A DNA stretch of 64,000 nucleotides from JAQBGV01 sp032128395. Its GTDB lineage: Bacteria > Planctomycetota > UBA8108 > UBA1146. Every line of letters begins with the position of its first letter. The stretch's first letter is position 1. The translations under genes were made by a program, and so were the position numbers. Shown in pieces: positions 27,506-35,830 of the stretch. The notes below the pieces were generated by a model. It worked only from the letters and a program-made list of their open reading frames with translations. It did no database searches and was not told the origin of the DNA. The stretch lies in NCBI GenBank assembly GCA_032128395.1, contig JAQBGV010000096.1:10553-74552 (forward strand). Reading direction: 5' to 3'.

Positions 27506-27526
27506 CAGCGACAGGCTTGCGGGAGT

Positions 27527-27563
27527 GAAAAGGGCGCGCCCCTCTCGGGAGCGCGCCCTTTTC
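27527..27563. terminator. Strong hairpin terminator, bidirectional
   Basis: GAAAAGGGCGCGC pairs perfectly with GCGCGCCCTTTTC around an 11-base loop. T-runs on both strands (CCCTTTTC on plus, its mirror on minus) let it end transcription from the Cys-rich gene region and from dsbD, which converge here. Confidence 0.85.
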
Positions 27564-27598
27564 GCATCCGAGCGGGGATCGCGCCGGAGATTCCCCGA

Positions 27599-30466
27599 TC
27601 AAGGTGAGGGCAGCACCTCGAACCGGAGCTTGCGCGGCAGCGAGATCGTCGCGAGGCGCTCGGTGTCTTGATAGAGCCCGGTGACGAGTTGGACGGTCAG
27701 CACGTACTCTCCCGGCTCGAGGCCCTCCGCGACGGTGAAAGTCAGCCGCCCGTCGAACGTCCCCCGGTAGGCGCGGACGGGACCGCCGAGGTAGCGCTCC
27801 TCGGCTCCGTCGGAGGAATCCAGCGAGCCGCTCGGGCGGAGAACGGTCACCGACTTCCCCGCTTCCTCGATCGAGAGACCCGTAAGGCGGATCTGACTGT
27901 GGAACGCGGGACGATCGGTCAGCCCGGTCTCGAGGAACTCGATGAACTTCCGCTTCGAATTGGTGAACGCTTCACGCGCCACTTCGAGGTGACTCTCACT
28001 GTCGAGCACGATGTAGGTCGGGTTCGCGTTGTAGCCGGTCAGTTCCCGTTGGAGCTCGGTGTAGTCCGCCTCGAGCGGATCGTCGGTGTAGATCTCGAAC
28101 AATTCGAACTGCCGCAAGAGCGCTTCGGCTTCCGGGTCTCTGAGGATCCCGCCGGGACCCTCCATCTGTTTGCAGTTCTGTCAGACGTGACCGGTGAAGT
28201 TGATGAAAATCGGTCTTCGCTCTCCCCCCGCCGCGATCCGCTCGCGGATCGTCTCCAGCTCCGCCGCGAAGGGGACCGGGTTCTCGTAGCTGAGCACTCG
28301 CCACTCGAGGCTGGACTCGTCCGCGTAGAACGACTTCACGAGGAGCTGCGATTCGAGGTTCTTGTTCAGGTGCCCCCCGGCCACCGCCCAGAGGCAGAAT
28401 CCGGCCGAGACCACGCAGAGGAGGACCAGGACCACCCGGGGAGCGCCGATCCGCTGCAGCGGTGAGTCGTGGGGGAAGCGGATCTTGCCGAGGAGGTAGA
28501 GCCCCATCGCGAGCAGGAGCACCCCCCAGATCGCGAAGATCACCTCTCGCGAGATCACGGAGTCGAGGCGCCACCGCCCGATCGTCGCACTGAAGAACTT
28601 CCAGGCCGCGATGAGCTCGACGAAACCGAGGACCCCCTTCACGGTGCTGAGCCACCCTCCCGAGCGCGGCAGCCCCGCGAGCGCTTTCGGGAAGAGCGCG
28701 AGGCAGAAGAACGGCAGGGCGAAGGTCGCCGAGAAGGCGAGCATTCCGATCGCGGCGTACCCAGGTCCGGAACCAGCGGCGAGAGCGAGGAGGGCTGCTG
28801 CGATCGGACCGACGCAAGTGAACGTCGCCACGCTGAAGACGAACCCCATCACGAGGACACTCGCCACGCCGTTCCCGCCCCCGCCCCCTGCGGCACGATT
28901 GCGCAACCAACTCGGGAGCTGGATGTCGTAGTAGCCGAAGAGGCTGAACGCGAAGTAGACGAAGAGAGCGCCGATCCCGAGGTTCACCCAGGCGTTCGTC
29001 GCCATGAAGTTCGCGCCCTGCTCGCCGAGGATCGCGCTCAGGACGAGTCCGAGGGTTGTGAAACTCGTCATCACGCCGACGCAGAAGAGGAGCGCGAGCC
29101 CGATCACGCGCGAACGCTTCTGGTGCGCCTGCTTGGTGAAGACACTGATCGTGATCGGGATCATCGGGTAGACGCACGGGGTGAGGAGCGCGATCAGGGC
29201 GCCGCCGACGCTCAGAGCGACGATCCCCCAGAATCCCGCCTCTTTCGACCAGTCCTTCTGGATCGCCGGGATCCGTCTCCCCGTTTCGAGGACTTCGCCC
29301 CGAAACGCCACCGTGAGGGTCTCTCCCGAACGCACCTGTGTCCGATCGAGGCTCGCGGTGAAGCGCACCGGACCCGTCGGCTCGTCGGAGCCGGTCGACC
29401 CGCCGTTCTGGGGCACACCCCCCGCCACCTCCATCCCGACGAGGACTGGAACCACGATCTCGGAGACCGCGGGCAGCTCGCACCCACCCGCGTCGCACGC
29501 CTGCGTGCGCACTTTCACGCCGACCCGGTAGCTCCCGACCGGAACGGTATCCGGGGCGCGGAATCGCAATCGGAAGGTCGCGGTGCCGACATGCTCGGGC
29601 ACGTTCTTGCCGTCGACGACGACGATCTTCGGCGCGCTCTCGAGCACTCCTTCGATCGCTTCGAACGGGCCCGCGTCCGCGACATCCACCTGGACCGGGA
29701 GACCGTTGTCGCCGCGATAGTCGAGGCCGTAGAGGTGGAAACCGCGCTCGATCTTCGCTGTGATCTCGACGGTGAACTCCGCGCCCGGTTCCACCGCGTC
29801 GGCTCCACGTGCGGTCAGAGCCACCGTCGGGGAAGCGAGTTTCTCGACGACGAGAGAAGTTCCCACCGCACCGGGGCCCGCCTCAGCTCCGCCCCCCGCG
29901 GCCGGTCGTTCTTCCCCCACCCACACCGGCAGCGTGAAGGAGAGGATTTCGGTCGGAAGACACTGGTTCGCATCGCAGACCATGTAGGTGAACTCGACGG
30001 TGGCCGCGTAGCGACCGGGAGCGAGATCGGCGGGTGCCTCGAGCGGGAGACGAAAGGGGACCTTCCCCTCGTGCTCCAGCATCACCCCGCCCATCACATC
30101 GTCGTAGTGGGACCTCGGCTTCGGCTCGATCGCAACCCCCGCAGCGCGGAAGGGTCCGAGTTGGGTCGCGACGTACGCCGTCGGCGTGCCGAGGTCTTCG
30201 AGGAGCTGCATCCCGTAGATGTGCCAACCACGATCGATCACGGCCTCGACGACGAGTTCGAAGCGGCTCCCGGGAGCAACCCCATCGATCCCCTTCGCGT
30301 GCAGCAACACCGGCGCGTCATCGGCCGCCCGGGCCTCCTGATCGAAGGGGGGAGGGGAAGAGTCGTCGGCGGGGGCGGGGGAGAGTCCCGCGAGGAGCCC
30401 CCCGAGGACCAAGAGGGTCGAGAAGAGCCTCGAGGTCTGGGGTGCGTGGATAACGGTGGGGGTCAC
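27599..30466 (-). CDS. dsbD: DsbD thiol:disulfide interchange protein with predicted selenocysteine (TGA read as Sec)
   Basis: DsbD carries electrons from cytoplasmic thioredoxin across the membrane to periplasmic thiol proteins. Read through one TGA, the product is about 955 residues: signal peptide; two DsbD N-terminal-type beta domains (about 45-165 with MVCDANQCLP, 190-330 with QACDAGGCELP); the DsbD membrane core with LLTPCVYPMIP and ATFTCVGPI; then a thioredoxin-like domain. The active site there reads FTGHV-(TGA)-QNC-KQME, whereas the family has FTGYTCxNC at this spot, so the TGA replaces exactly the first catalytic Cys. The 193 codons after it continue the thioredoxin fold in the same frame with normal codon usage and end in a beta-rich extension. 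A SECIS-like hairpin follows. GTG start at 30466 has GGAGG five bases upstream; ATG at 30487 is an alternative. Ordinary gene callers would split it at 28181. Confidence 0.88.
28142..28162 (-). promoter_or_regulatory. Candidate bacterial SECIS element in the dsbD mRNA
   Basis: On the dsbD strand, 18 bases after the TGA, GAGGGUCCC pairs with GGGAUCCUC (eight Watson-Crick pairs and one G-U) around a GGC loop. The loop lies 28-30 bases past the UGA and opens with G. Bacterial SECIS elements are described as a hairpin inside the coding region with a G among the first two loop bases at roughly this distance, so the geometry fits SelB binding. No computed folding energy is available. Confidence 0.65.
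28181..28183 (-). other. In-frame TGA predicted to encode selenocysteine
   Basis: This is the only stop in the dsbD frame between the start and the final stop at 27599. It is flanked by GTC (Val) and CAG-AAC-TGC (Gln-Asn-Cys), making a U-x-x-C redox site. Confidence 0.82.
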
Positions 30467-30672
30467 GAAGCCTCCGTCGGGGATCATGGGCGAGAGCGGG
30501 CCATTCCATCGAACCGCGGCGGGATCGAGTTCCCGGGACGACGAGATCCTCCCCGGCCGCTCCTCCCAAGTCGAGCGATGGTAGCCCGGCCGCTCTTCGC
30601 GACAACTGTCTCGGGGAGACGGGGGGTACCCCCTCGGGTATCCTCCTCGTCCGAACGGCGGGAAGGAGCAGC

Positions 30673-31527
30673 ATGGGCGAGGGTCTGCGGGGGATGCGAG
30701 CGAGCTTCCAAATCGGGGGGCGCCATCGGCCGGCCCCGCTCTGGATCGTCGGTCCCGACGTCATCGAGGACGAGGGGTTCACCCTCGAGGTCGCTCACGC
30801 CCTTGCGGAGGTCGCGACGCGGCGAGGCCTCTCCCTGCTCTTCAAGGCCTCGTACGAGAAAGCAAACCGCTCCCGGGGGGACTCCTTCCGAGGCCCAGGG
30901 ATCGACCGCGGTCTCGAAATTCTCGCTCGGGTCCGCGGGGAGACCGGGCTCCCCGTGACGAGCGATGTGCACACCGCGGAAGAGGCGCGACGATCGGCGG
31001 AGGTCCTCGACGTGGTCCAGATCCCCGCGTTCCTCAGCCGCCAGAATGCGCTCCTCGAAGCCGCCGCGGAAGGTGGGCGCACCGTCAATCTGAAGAAGGG
31101 GCAGTTCCTCGCTCCGAGCGACGTGCCGCAGCGGGTCGAAGTGCTCCGTCGGGCGGGCGCCGGCGATGTCTGGATCACCGAACGAGGGGTGAGTTTCGGC
31201 TACTTGCGGCTCGTCAATGATCTCCGAGTTCTCCCTGCGATCCGCGCGACCGGAGCCGCCGCGATCTTCGATGCGACCCACAGCGTGCAGAGTCCGGGGG
31301 GAGGAGTCGACGGTTCGAGCGGCGGGGAACGCTCGATGATTCCGATTCTCGCCCGCGCCGCCGTCGCGGCCGGATTCGATGGGTTCTTCTTCGAGGTGCA
31401 CCCCGACCCCGAGCGCGCACTCTGCGACGGTCCGAACGCACTCCCGCTCGACCGCCTCGAGGCTCTCTTCGATCAGCTCGAGCCGCTCGCGTGCGTCGTC
31501 CGCGAGATCCCCGATCTCGAGCTGTGA
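30673..31527 (+). CDS. kdsA: 2-dehydro-3-deoxyphosphooctonate aldolase (KDO8P synthase)
   Basis: A 284-residue KdsA. It condenses phosphoenolpyruvate with arabinose 5-phosphate to give Kdo 8-phosphate for the lipopolysaccharide inner core. Recognisable segments are LLFKASYEKANRSRGDSFRG (about 56-75), PVTSDVHTAEEA, DVVQIPAFLSRQ, VNLKKGQFLAP and IFDATHSVQSPGGG. The opening WIVGPDVIED replaces the usual IAGPCV(I)E, with Asp in place of the metal-ligand Cys, which suggests the metal-independent class. GGAAGGAGCAGC fixes the start. The stop overlaps the following glycosyltransferase as GTGA. Confidence 0.94.
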   Translation: MGEGLRGMRASFQIGGRHRPAPLWIVGPDVIEDEGFTLEVAHALAEVATRRGLSLLFKASYEKANRSRGDSFRGPGIDRGLEILARVRGETGLPVTSDVHTAEEARRSAEVLDVVQIPAFLSRQNALLEAAAEGGRTVNLKKGQFLAPSDVPQRVEVLRRAGAGDVWITERGVSFGYLRLVNDLRVLPAIRATGAAAIFDATHSVQSPGGGVDGSSGGERSMIPILARAAVAAGFDGFFFEVHPDPERALCDGPNALPLDRLEALFDQLEPLACVVREIPDLEL

Positions 31528-32276
31528 CCGACGAGAACTTCGAACCGGCGCAGATCGACGAACCTCGGATCCACGTGGTCATCCCCGCGCTCGACGAGGA
31601 AGAGAGCATCGGCGCGGTGCTCGGCGACCTCCCGTGGGATCGACTCGCAACCGTGACGGTCGGCGACAACGGATCCCGGGACCGCACTCGCGAGATCGCC
31701 CGCGCCGCCGGGGCCACCGTGGTCGACGCCCCGCGGCGCGGATACGGCTCGGCGTGCCTCGCCGCCCTCGCCGCCCTCCCCCCTGCGACCTGTGCGCGTC
31801 GAGAAATCGTCGTCTTCGTCGATGCCGACTACTCCGATCACCCGGGGGACCTCCCCGAGCTGGTCGCTCCGATCCTCGACGGCCGTGCGGTCCTCGTCAT
31901 CGGAACCCGCCTGAACCCTCGCTGTCAACCGGGGGCGCTCCTCCCCCAGGCTCGGTTCGGGAATCGGTTCGCGACCGCTCTGATCGAAGCGATCCACGGG
32001 GTGCGATTCACCGACCTCGGCCCTTTCCGAGCGATCCGTCGCGACGTCCTGGCATCCCTCCGGATGGAGGACCCGGACTTCGGGTGGACGGTGGAGATGC
32101 AGGTGAAGGCGGCGGAGCGAGGGCTCGCGGTGACGGAGGTGCCGGTCGGCTATCGGAGACGGGTCGGCCACTCGAAGATCACCGGGACGCTGCGGGGAAC
32201 GATCCTCGCCGGGAAGAAGATCATCGGGGTGATTCTCGGACGTGCGATGCGGCAGAAGATCGAAGAAGTGTGGTGA
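31524..32276 (+). CDS. Family 2 glycosyltransferase, DPM1-like
   Basis: A 250-residue GT-A fold enzyme. Landmarks are VVIPALDEEESIGAVL (about 18-33), a nucleotide-binding VGDNGSRDRT, the metal site VVFVDADYSDHPGD (about 93-106) and RFTDLGPFRAIRR, followed by FGWTVEMQVKAAERG. This pattern belongs to enzymes that transfer a sugar from a nucleotide donor to polyprenyl phosphate or to a small acceptor. No C-terminal membrane helices are present, so it is a soluble or peripheral enzyme. It is translationally coupled to kdsA through a GTGA overlap, which hints at an envelope polysaccharide role, but the acceptor is unknown. Confidence 0.85.
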   Translation: MTDENFEPAQIDEPRIHVVIPALDEEESIGAVLGDLPWDRLATVTVGDNGSRDRTREIARAAGATVVDAPRRGYGSACLAALAALPPATCARREIVVFVDADYSDHPGDLPELVAPILDGRAVLVIGTRLNPRCQPGALLPQARFGNRFATALIEAIHGVRFTDLGPFRAIRRDVLASLRMEDPDFGWTVEMQVKAAERGLAVTEVPVGYRRRVGHSKITGTLRGTILAGKKIIGVILGRAMRQKIEEVW

Positions 32277-32285
32277 GCGAAGTGG

Positions 32286-34415
32286 TCAGCGATCCTTCGC
32301 CTCGGGCAGACCGTTCTCGCTCCCCGCGGTGAACTCGATCAGCACGCGGTCCACGCTATCCGACGCACCCTCGATTCGGACCACCCCCACCCTGGCGGCG
32401 AACGTCATCCGATGCTCCGCGCTCCAGGTGCGTCCCCCCTCGTCCGAGTCGAGCGAGTTCTTGGCATGGACCTCACGAACGTCTTCGAAGGTCCCCGCAG
32501 GGGTCTCGACCGGGCGAGCCGGGCGAGCCACTTCTCGCACGTAGGAGAAGGCGCCGCGGCGCCACTCCCAGCGGTCCCCGGGGACGAGTGCGCCTCGGAT
32601 CAGGATCTCGCCCGGCGGAGCGGTCGGGGAGCCGAGAACCAGCTCACCATCTCTTATCCAGGCCCGGGTGTCGTAGGGAACGCGTCCCTGACCCTCGACC
32701 CGGATGATCACCAGCCAACCACCTTGCGAATCGAGGCTCGAGCTCCGTACTTCGCGCGTCTCCTTGCTGCCATCGCCGAGCCGGTAGGTCCAGCGTGTCC
32801 CGACCGCGACCGGGAACCAATGGGAGATCGCTTCGACCGTGTCTCCCGAGCGCTCCGGGCGGGGGAGTCGCGACGGCGTGGGATCGACCGGTCGATCGGC
32901 GCCGACCCGAGAACCGAGTTCGATCCCCGACTCGCCGTACATCGTCGAGAGCCGGGATGCGAATACGCGGCGCTCCGCCTCGGTGATGAACGCAGGGAGC
33001 GGCCCTCCGAGGAACTCCGCGAGGCGCTCGACCGCGATCGCGTCCCGCTTCGGGAGGAACTCGTGGAGGAGTCCGAGGATTTCGATCGCGCGTTCCTCCT
33101 GTCTCTGCGACAGCTCATCGACCGCCCGGCGGACGAGGGAGCCCACCTGGCGCGTGGCGTTCGAGGACTCGGCGATCGGGTCGATCTCGCGGGCCAGAGT
33201 CAGCGCGGCGCGCGCGTCCTGGATGCCTCCTCGCCCGATCGCGTCGAGGCCGAGTTCCTGCAACCGCGCTGCGACGGTGCGCTCCGATCCCTCCGAGCCT
33301 TCGAGCAAATGGGAGTTCTCACGGAACCAACGCTCGAGGTCGCCCGCCCCTCCGGCCCGGAGCGCGCGGTCGATCCCCCGCTCCCTGAGCTCCGAGAGCC
33401 GATCCGAGAGGTCCGTGCCCTCCACGGCACGCAGGCGTTCGAGCGCCTCGGCCGCGAGAGTGGCGATCGGAAGGTCTCCGGTGAGTTCGGCTTGGCGCAG
33501 GCGCGCCTCGGCGAGTGCGATGCGCATCTCGCGGACCTGCACCTCGACCCACGGATAGTCACGCGCCGCTTCCTCGATCGACTGCCCCGCGAGGGGAAGA
33601 TCGCCGAGAGCGATCGCCGAGCGCGCCTTCCGAAACAGAATCGCCTCGGGAAACGTCGCGTGTTCGAAGTGGGGATCCGTGGTGACCACGGCTCGCCAAT
33701 GCGTCGCCGCGCGTTCCCGATCGAGCGGCCACCAAATTCGTGCAAGTTCTCGCCGCGCTCCCGGGGCCGGGGACCGGAGCCGGGTCCGCTCCTCGAGCTC
33801 TGCCGCTCGGATCGGGAAGCCCCCGCGGCGGAACACCTCCGCGGCGACGCCGAGCGCGAGTAGGTCGTCCGGAAATTCGGAGGAGACGCGGAGCGCGAGG
33901 CGGAGCGCGTCGATCTCGTGACCCGACTCGGTCTCGACGACCAGTTGGAGGAGGAGAGGATCGACCCAGGTCGGTTCCTGCTCCGCGACCCCTTGGGCGC
34001 CGCGCAACGCGAAGTCCCAGTCGCCGCGCAGGAGCGACGCGAGTGCGTCCGCGAAGAGCCGGCGACTCTCGGCGCGCACTCGTGATGAGGGGCGCTGCCC
34101 GAGCTCCGCGGCCACGTGATCGGACCAACTCGTCACGGCGGGGGTCTCGGTCGTCCGCCCATCGGCACTCTCGCCGGTCGGTACGATCGTCCGGACGTCT
34201 TGCGCAGGAATCTCGATGATTCCCCCCCCGATCTGGACGCGGTACGCGCCCTCGGCGTAGCCCACCACGACTCCGATGACCGAACTCCCATCCTTCCGGA
34301 CGAGACGCTCGAGCTCCCCCTCGGCGGCGACCGCAGATGGGAATACGAACGCGAAACCACAGAGGAGGAGGGCGAGAACAGCTCTCCGTCCAGCCTCGTT
34401 CATCGGTGCTCGCAT
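32286..34415 (-). CDS. Secreted helical-repeat protein with C-terminal beta domain
   Basis: I do not recognise this 709-residue protein as a named family. A signal peptide occupies about 1-30 (NEAGRRAVLALLLCGFAFVF). A small beta domain follows (LVRKDGSSVIGVVVGYAEGA), then about 430 residues of TPR-like helices, and a C-terminal domain from about 545 with VGTRWTYRLGDG, LVPGDRWEW, VETPAGTFEDVREV and FAARVGVVRIEG. That last layout is the lipoprotein-like beta domain widespread in planctomycete and myxobacterial secreted proteins. The ATG with GGAGAGG is preferred over an upstream one. It converges with the glycosyltransferase, nine bases away. Confidence 0.75.
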   Translation of the reverse strand: MRAPMNEAGRRAVLALLLCGFAFVFPSAVAAEGELERLVRKDGSSVIGVVVGYAEGAYRVQIGGGIIEIPAQDVRTIVPTGESADGRTTETPAVTSWSDHVAAELGQRPSSRVRAESRRLFADALASLLRGDWDFALRGAQGVAEQEPTWVDPLLLQLVVETESGHEIDALRLALRVSSEFPDDLLALGVAAEVFRRGGFPIRAAELEERTRLRSPAPGARRELARIWWPLDRERAATHWRAVVTTDPHFEHATFPEAILFRKARSAIALGDLPLAGQSIEEAARDYPWVEVQVREMRIALAEARLRQAELTGDLPIATLAAEALERLRAVEGTDLSDRLSELRERGIDRALRAGGAGDLERWFRENSHLLEGSEGSERTVAARLQELGLDAIGRGGIQDARAALTLAREIDPIAESSNATRQVGSLVRRAVDELSQRQEERAIEILGLLHEFLPKRDAIAVERLAEFLGGPLPAFITEAERRVFASRLSTMYGESGIELGSRVGADRPVDPTPSRLPRPERSGDTVEAISHWFPVAVGTRWTYRLGDGSKETREVRSSSLDSQGGWLVIIRVEGQGRVPYDTRAWIRDGELVLGSPTAPPGEILIRGALVPGDRWEWRRGAFSYVREVARPARPVETPAGTFEDVREVHAKNSLDSDEGGRTWSAEHRMTFAARVGVVRIEGASDSVDRVLIEFTAGSENGLPEAKDR

Positions 34416-34507
34416 CCGAAAGCCTCTCCAGATGACCCCCGTGCCGGGGGACATCGCCATCTCGGAGATCGGCTCGGAGCGCCCTAGGCTTGACCCTTCT
34501 CGGTCCC

Positions 34508-34669
34508 ACTAGTGCCCTGAGTCAAGAATCGCGTGCAAAGCGGCGGGAACTCGGCAGCGTTCGCGAGCGACGGCGTCGTGCTCAAGGAACACGTCCACGA
34601 GGAGCGACGGACGGAACGCCGTCGAGGGCCCGTCCATCGGTGGGCGAACTTCTGACTCAGGACGCTAGT
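34508..34669. mobile_element. MITE-like 162-bp element with imperfect terminal inverted repeats
   Basis: The ends ACTAGTGCCCTGAGTCAAGA and, inverted, ACTAGCGTCCTGAGTCAGAA agree in about 18 of 20 positions allowing one indel. No protein is encoded between them. Non-coding DNA bounded by 20-base inverted repeats is the form of a miniature inverted-repeat element. Its right end supplies the TAG stop codon of the neighbouring minus-strand RlmJ-like gene. No target-site duplication is evident. Confidence 0.5.
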
Positions 34670-35495
34670 CCTCGAAATTTGCGGATCCGGCGTCTCCGGG
34701 GAAGAGCGCCACCAGTTCCGCGGTGGCCGCCGCTAGGGCGTCGCGCAGCCGTGAACGACGACTCGACCCGGTCAGCAGCCACACCTCGTGGAGCGCGCGA
34801 GGGGCCAGTTGATCGGAGGCGAGTCGGCCGATCAGGGGGGGGGCCGGGACGACACCCGCGAGTGCGGCCCGCAGCCGGCGATACTGGTCACGGTGCCCCT
34901 CACCCCGGGGAGACTTGTTGTACAGGTAGACGAGGACCATCCCCCCTGCGGTCGCCGCGGCGATCCCATCGCGCCACTTCCCCCACCGGTGGAAGAGGTC
35001 GTAGGGGTCGATCAGGACGAGCGCGGGAGCGAGTGGCGCGATCGACCGGAGGATCTGCTCGCCGCTCTCCCCGACGAGCGGTTCGGTCCCGGAGAACGGG
35101 CGCCACGAGGCGAGACGATCGCGGTTGCGGTCGAAGACGCGGAGCAGTCCCCCGGCGCCGAGCTCTTCTCGCCGGCGGTGGAGCAAGAGTCCGCTCGAGG
35201 GCCAGTGGTCCTCTCCCCCAGCGTGGATGAGCGCTTCGCGAAGGGGCCTTGGTGCGCGCCCCCGTCGGCTCCGCGCGGCCGCCGTCAACGGATAGGATGG
35301 CGCGCCGGCGCAGAGATCGAAGACCGACCGGCCTGCTTCCCCGCGGAGTTCTTCGGCGACCGGGAGCAGCCACGCCGCCTTCAGCAGATCGCCGCGGTTT
35401 CCCGGCTCGTAGAGGAGGAGCCGGTCCCGCGGGGCTCGAGTCTGCTTCGGTCGCCATCGCCAGCCGCGCGATCCTTCGGTCTCTTCCGTGGACAT
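34665..35495 (-). CDS. RlmJ-like methyltransferase homologue, divergent
   Basis: A 276-residue protein with the layout of RlmJ, the 23S rRNA A2030 N6-methyltransferase: YEPGNRGDLLKAAWLLPVAE near residue 30 parallels the family's AGNHADVLKH opening, FDLCAGAPSYPL (about 60-71) parallels the Asp/Gly SAM-binding strand DTHAGAGxY, and ALVLIDPYDLFHRWGKW (about 157-173) sits where RlmJ has LVLIDPPYE. The catalytic DPPY is therefore changed to DPYD, which leaves activity in doubt. The C-terminus ends at a stop codon that lies inside the adjoining MITE-like element, so the tail may be altered. No clear ribosome binding site precedes the ATG. Confidence 0.55.
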   Translation of the reverse strand: MSTEETEGSRGWRWRPKQTRAPRDRLLLYEPGNRGDLLKAAWLLPVAEELRGEAGRSVFDLCAGAPSYPLTAAARSRRGRAPRPLREALIHAGGEDHWPSSGLLLHRRREELGAGGLLRVFDRNRDRLASWRPFSGTEPLVGESGEQILRSIAPLAPALVLIDPYDLFHRWGKWRDGIAAATAGGMVLVYLYNKSPRGEGHRDQYRRLRAALAGVVPAPPLIGRLASDQLAPRALHEVWLLTGSSRRSRLRDALAAATAELVALFPGDAGSANFED

Positions 35496-35539
35496 TCGCT
35501 CAGGATATCGAGTGAAAGAAGAAGAGGAAGGAGTGCCGG

Positions 35540-35812
35540 ATGCACGGCCTGAATTGCGACCGCTGCGACAAGACTCTGCTCCTCGATGAGAATGTGCGCT
35601 ACGAGGTCCGCATCATCGTCCAGGCCGCATACGATCCGATGGAGATCACCGGCGGCGACCTCGAACAGGGTGGCTCGGAGGGGTGGCAGAGACTCCTCGA
35701 GGAACTCGAAAAGTTGAGTGAGGAGGAGGCGCAGGACCAAATCTACCGCGACCTGCGCTTCGATCTCTGTCCGCCGTGCCAAAGGGTGTATCTGAAGAAA
35801 CCGCTGCCGTAG
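35540..35812 (+). CDS. Small zinc-ribbon-like protein
   Basis: A 90-residue soluble protein. CDRC near the N-terminus (about 6-9) and CPPC near the C-terminus (about 77-80) can form one four-Cys zinc site joined by an acidic helix (WQRLLEELEKLSEEEAQDQI). The VRYEVRIIVQAAYDPMEIT segment and the FDLCPPCQRVYL ending are typical of a conserved but uncharacterised planctomycete family. A strong GGAAGGAG precedes the ATG. It is divergent from the RlmJ-like gene and convergent with the asparaginase gene, so it is probably a single-gene transcript. Confidence 0.8.
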   Translation: MHGLNCDRCDKTLLLDENVRYEVRIIVQAAYDPMEITGGDLEQGGSEGWQRLLEELEKLSEEEAQDQIYRDLRFDLCPPCQRVYLKKPLP

Positions 35813-35830
35813 TCTTGACCCCTCGCGCCC

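Noticed and set aside
28181..28183. Reading the dsbD TGA as a genuine stop with two separate genes
   Set aside because: The downstream part has no ribosome binding site, its first ATG falls after the active-site Cys, and the TGA sits precisely at a catalytic Cys column.
28469..30958. Long open frame of about 830 codons on the plus strand opposite dsbD
   Set aside because: It is rich in Arg/Glu/His/Asp with no domain, typical of the antisense of a high-G+C gene; the minus strand carries clear DsbD motifs.
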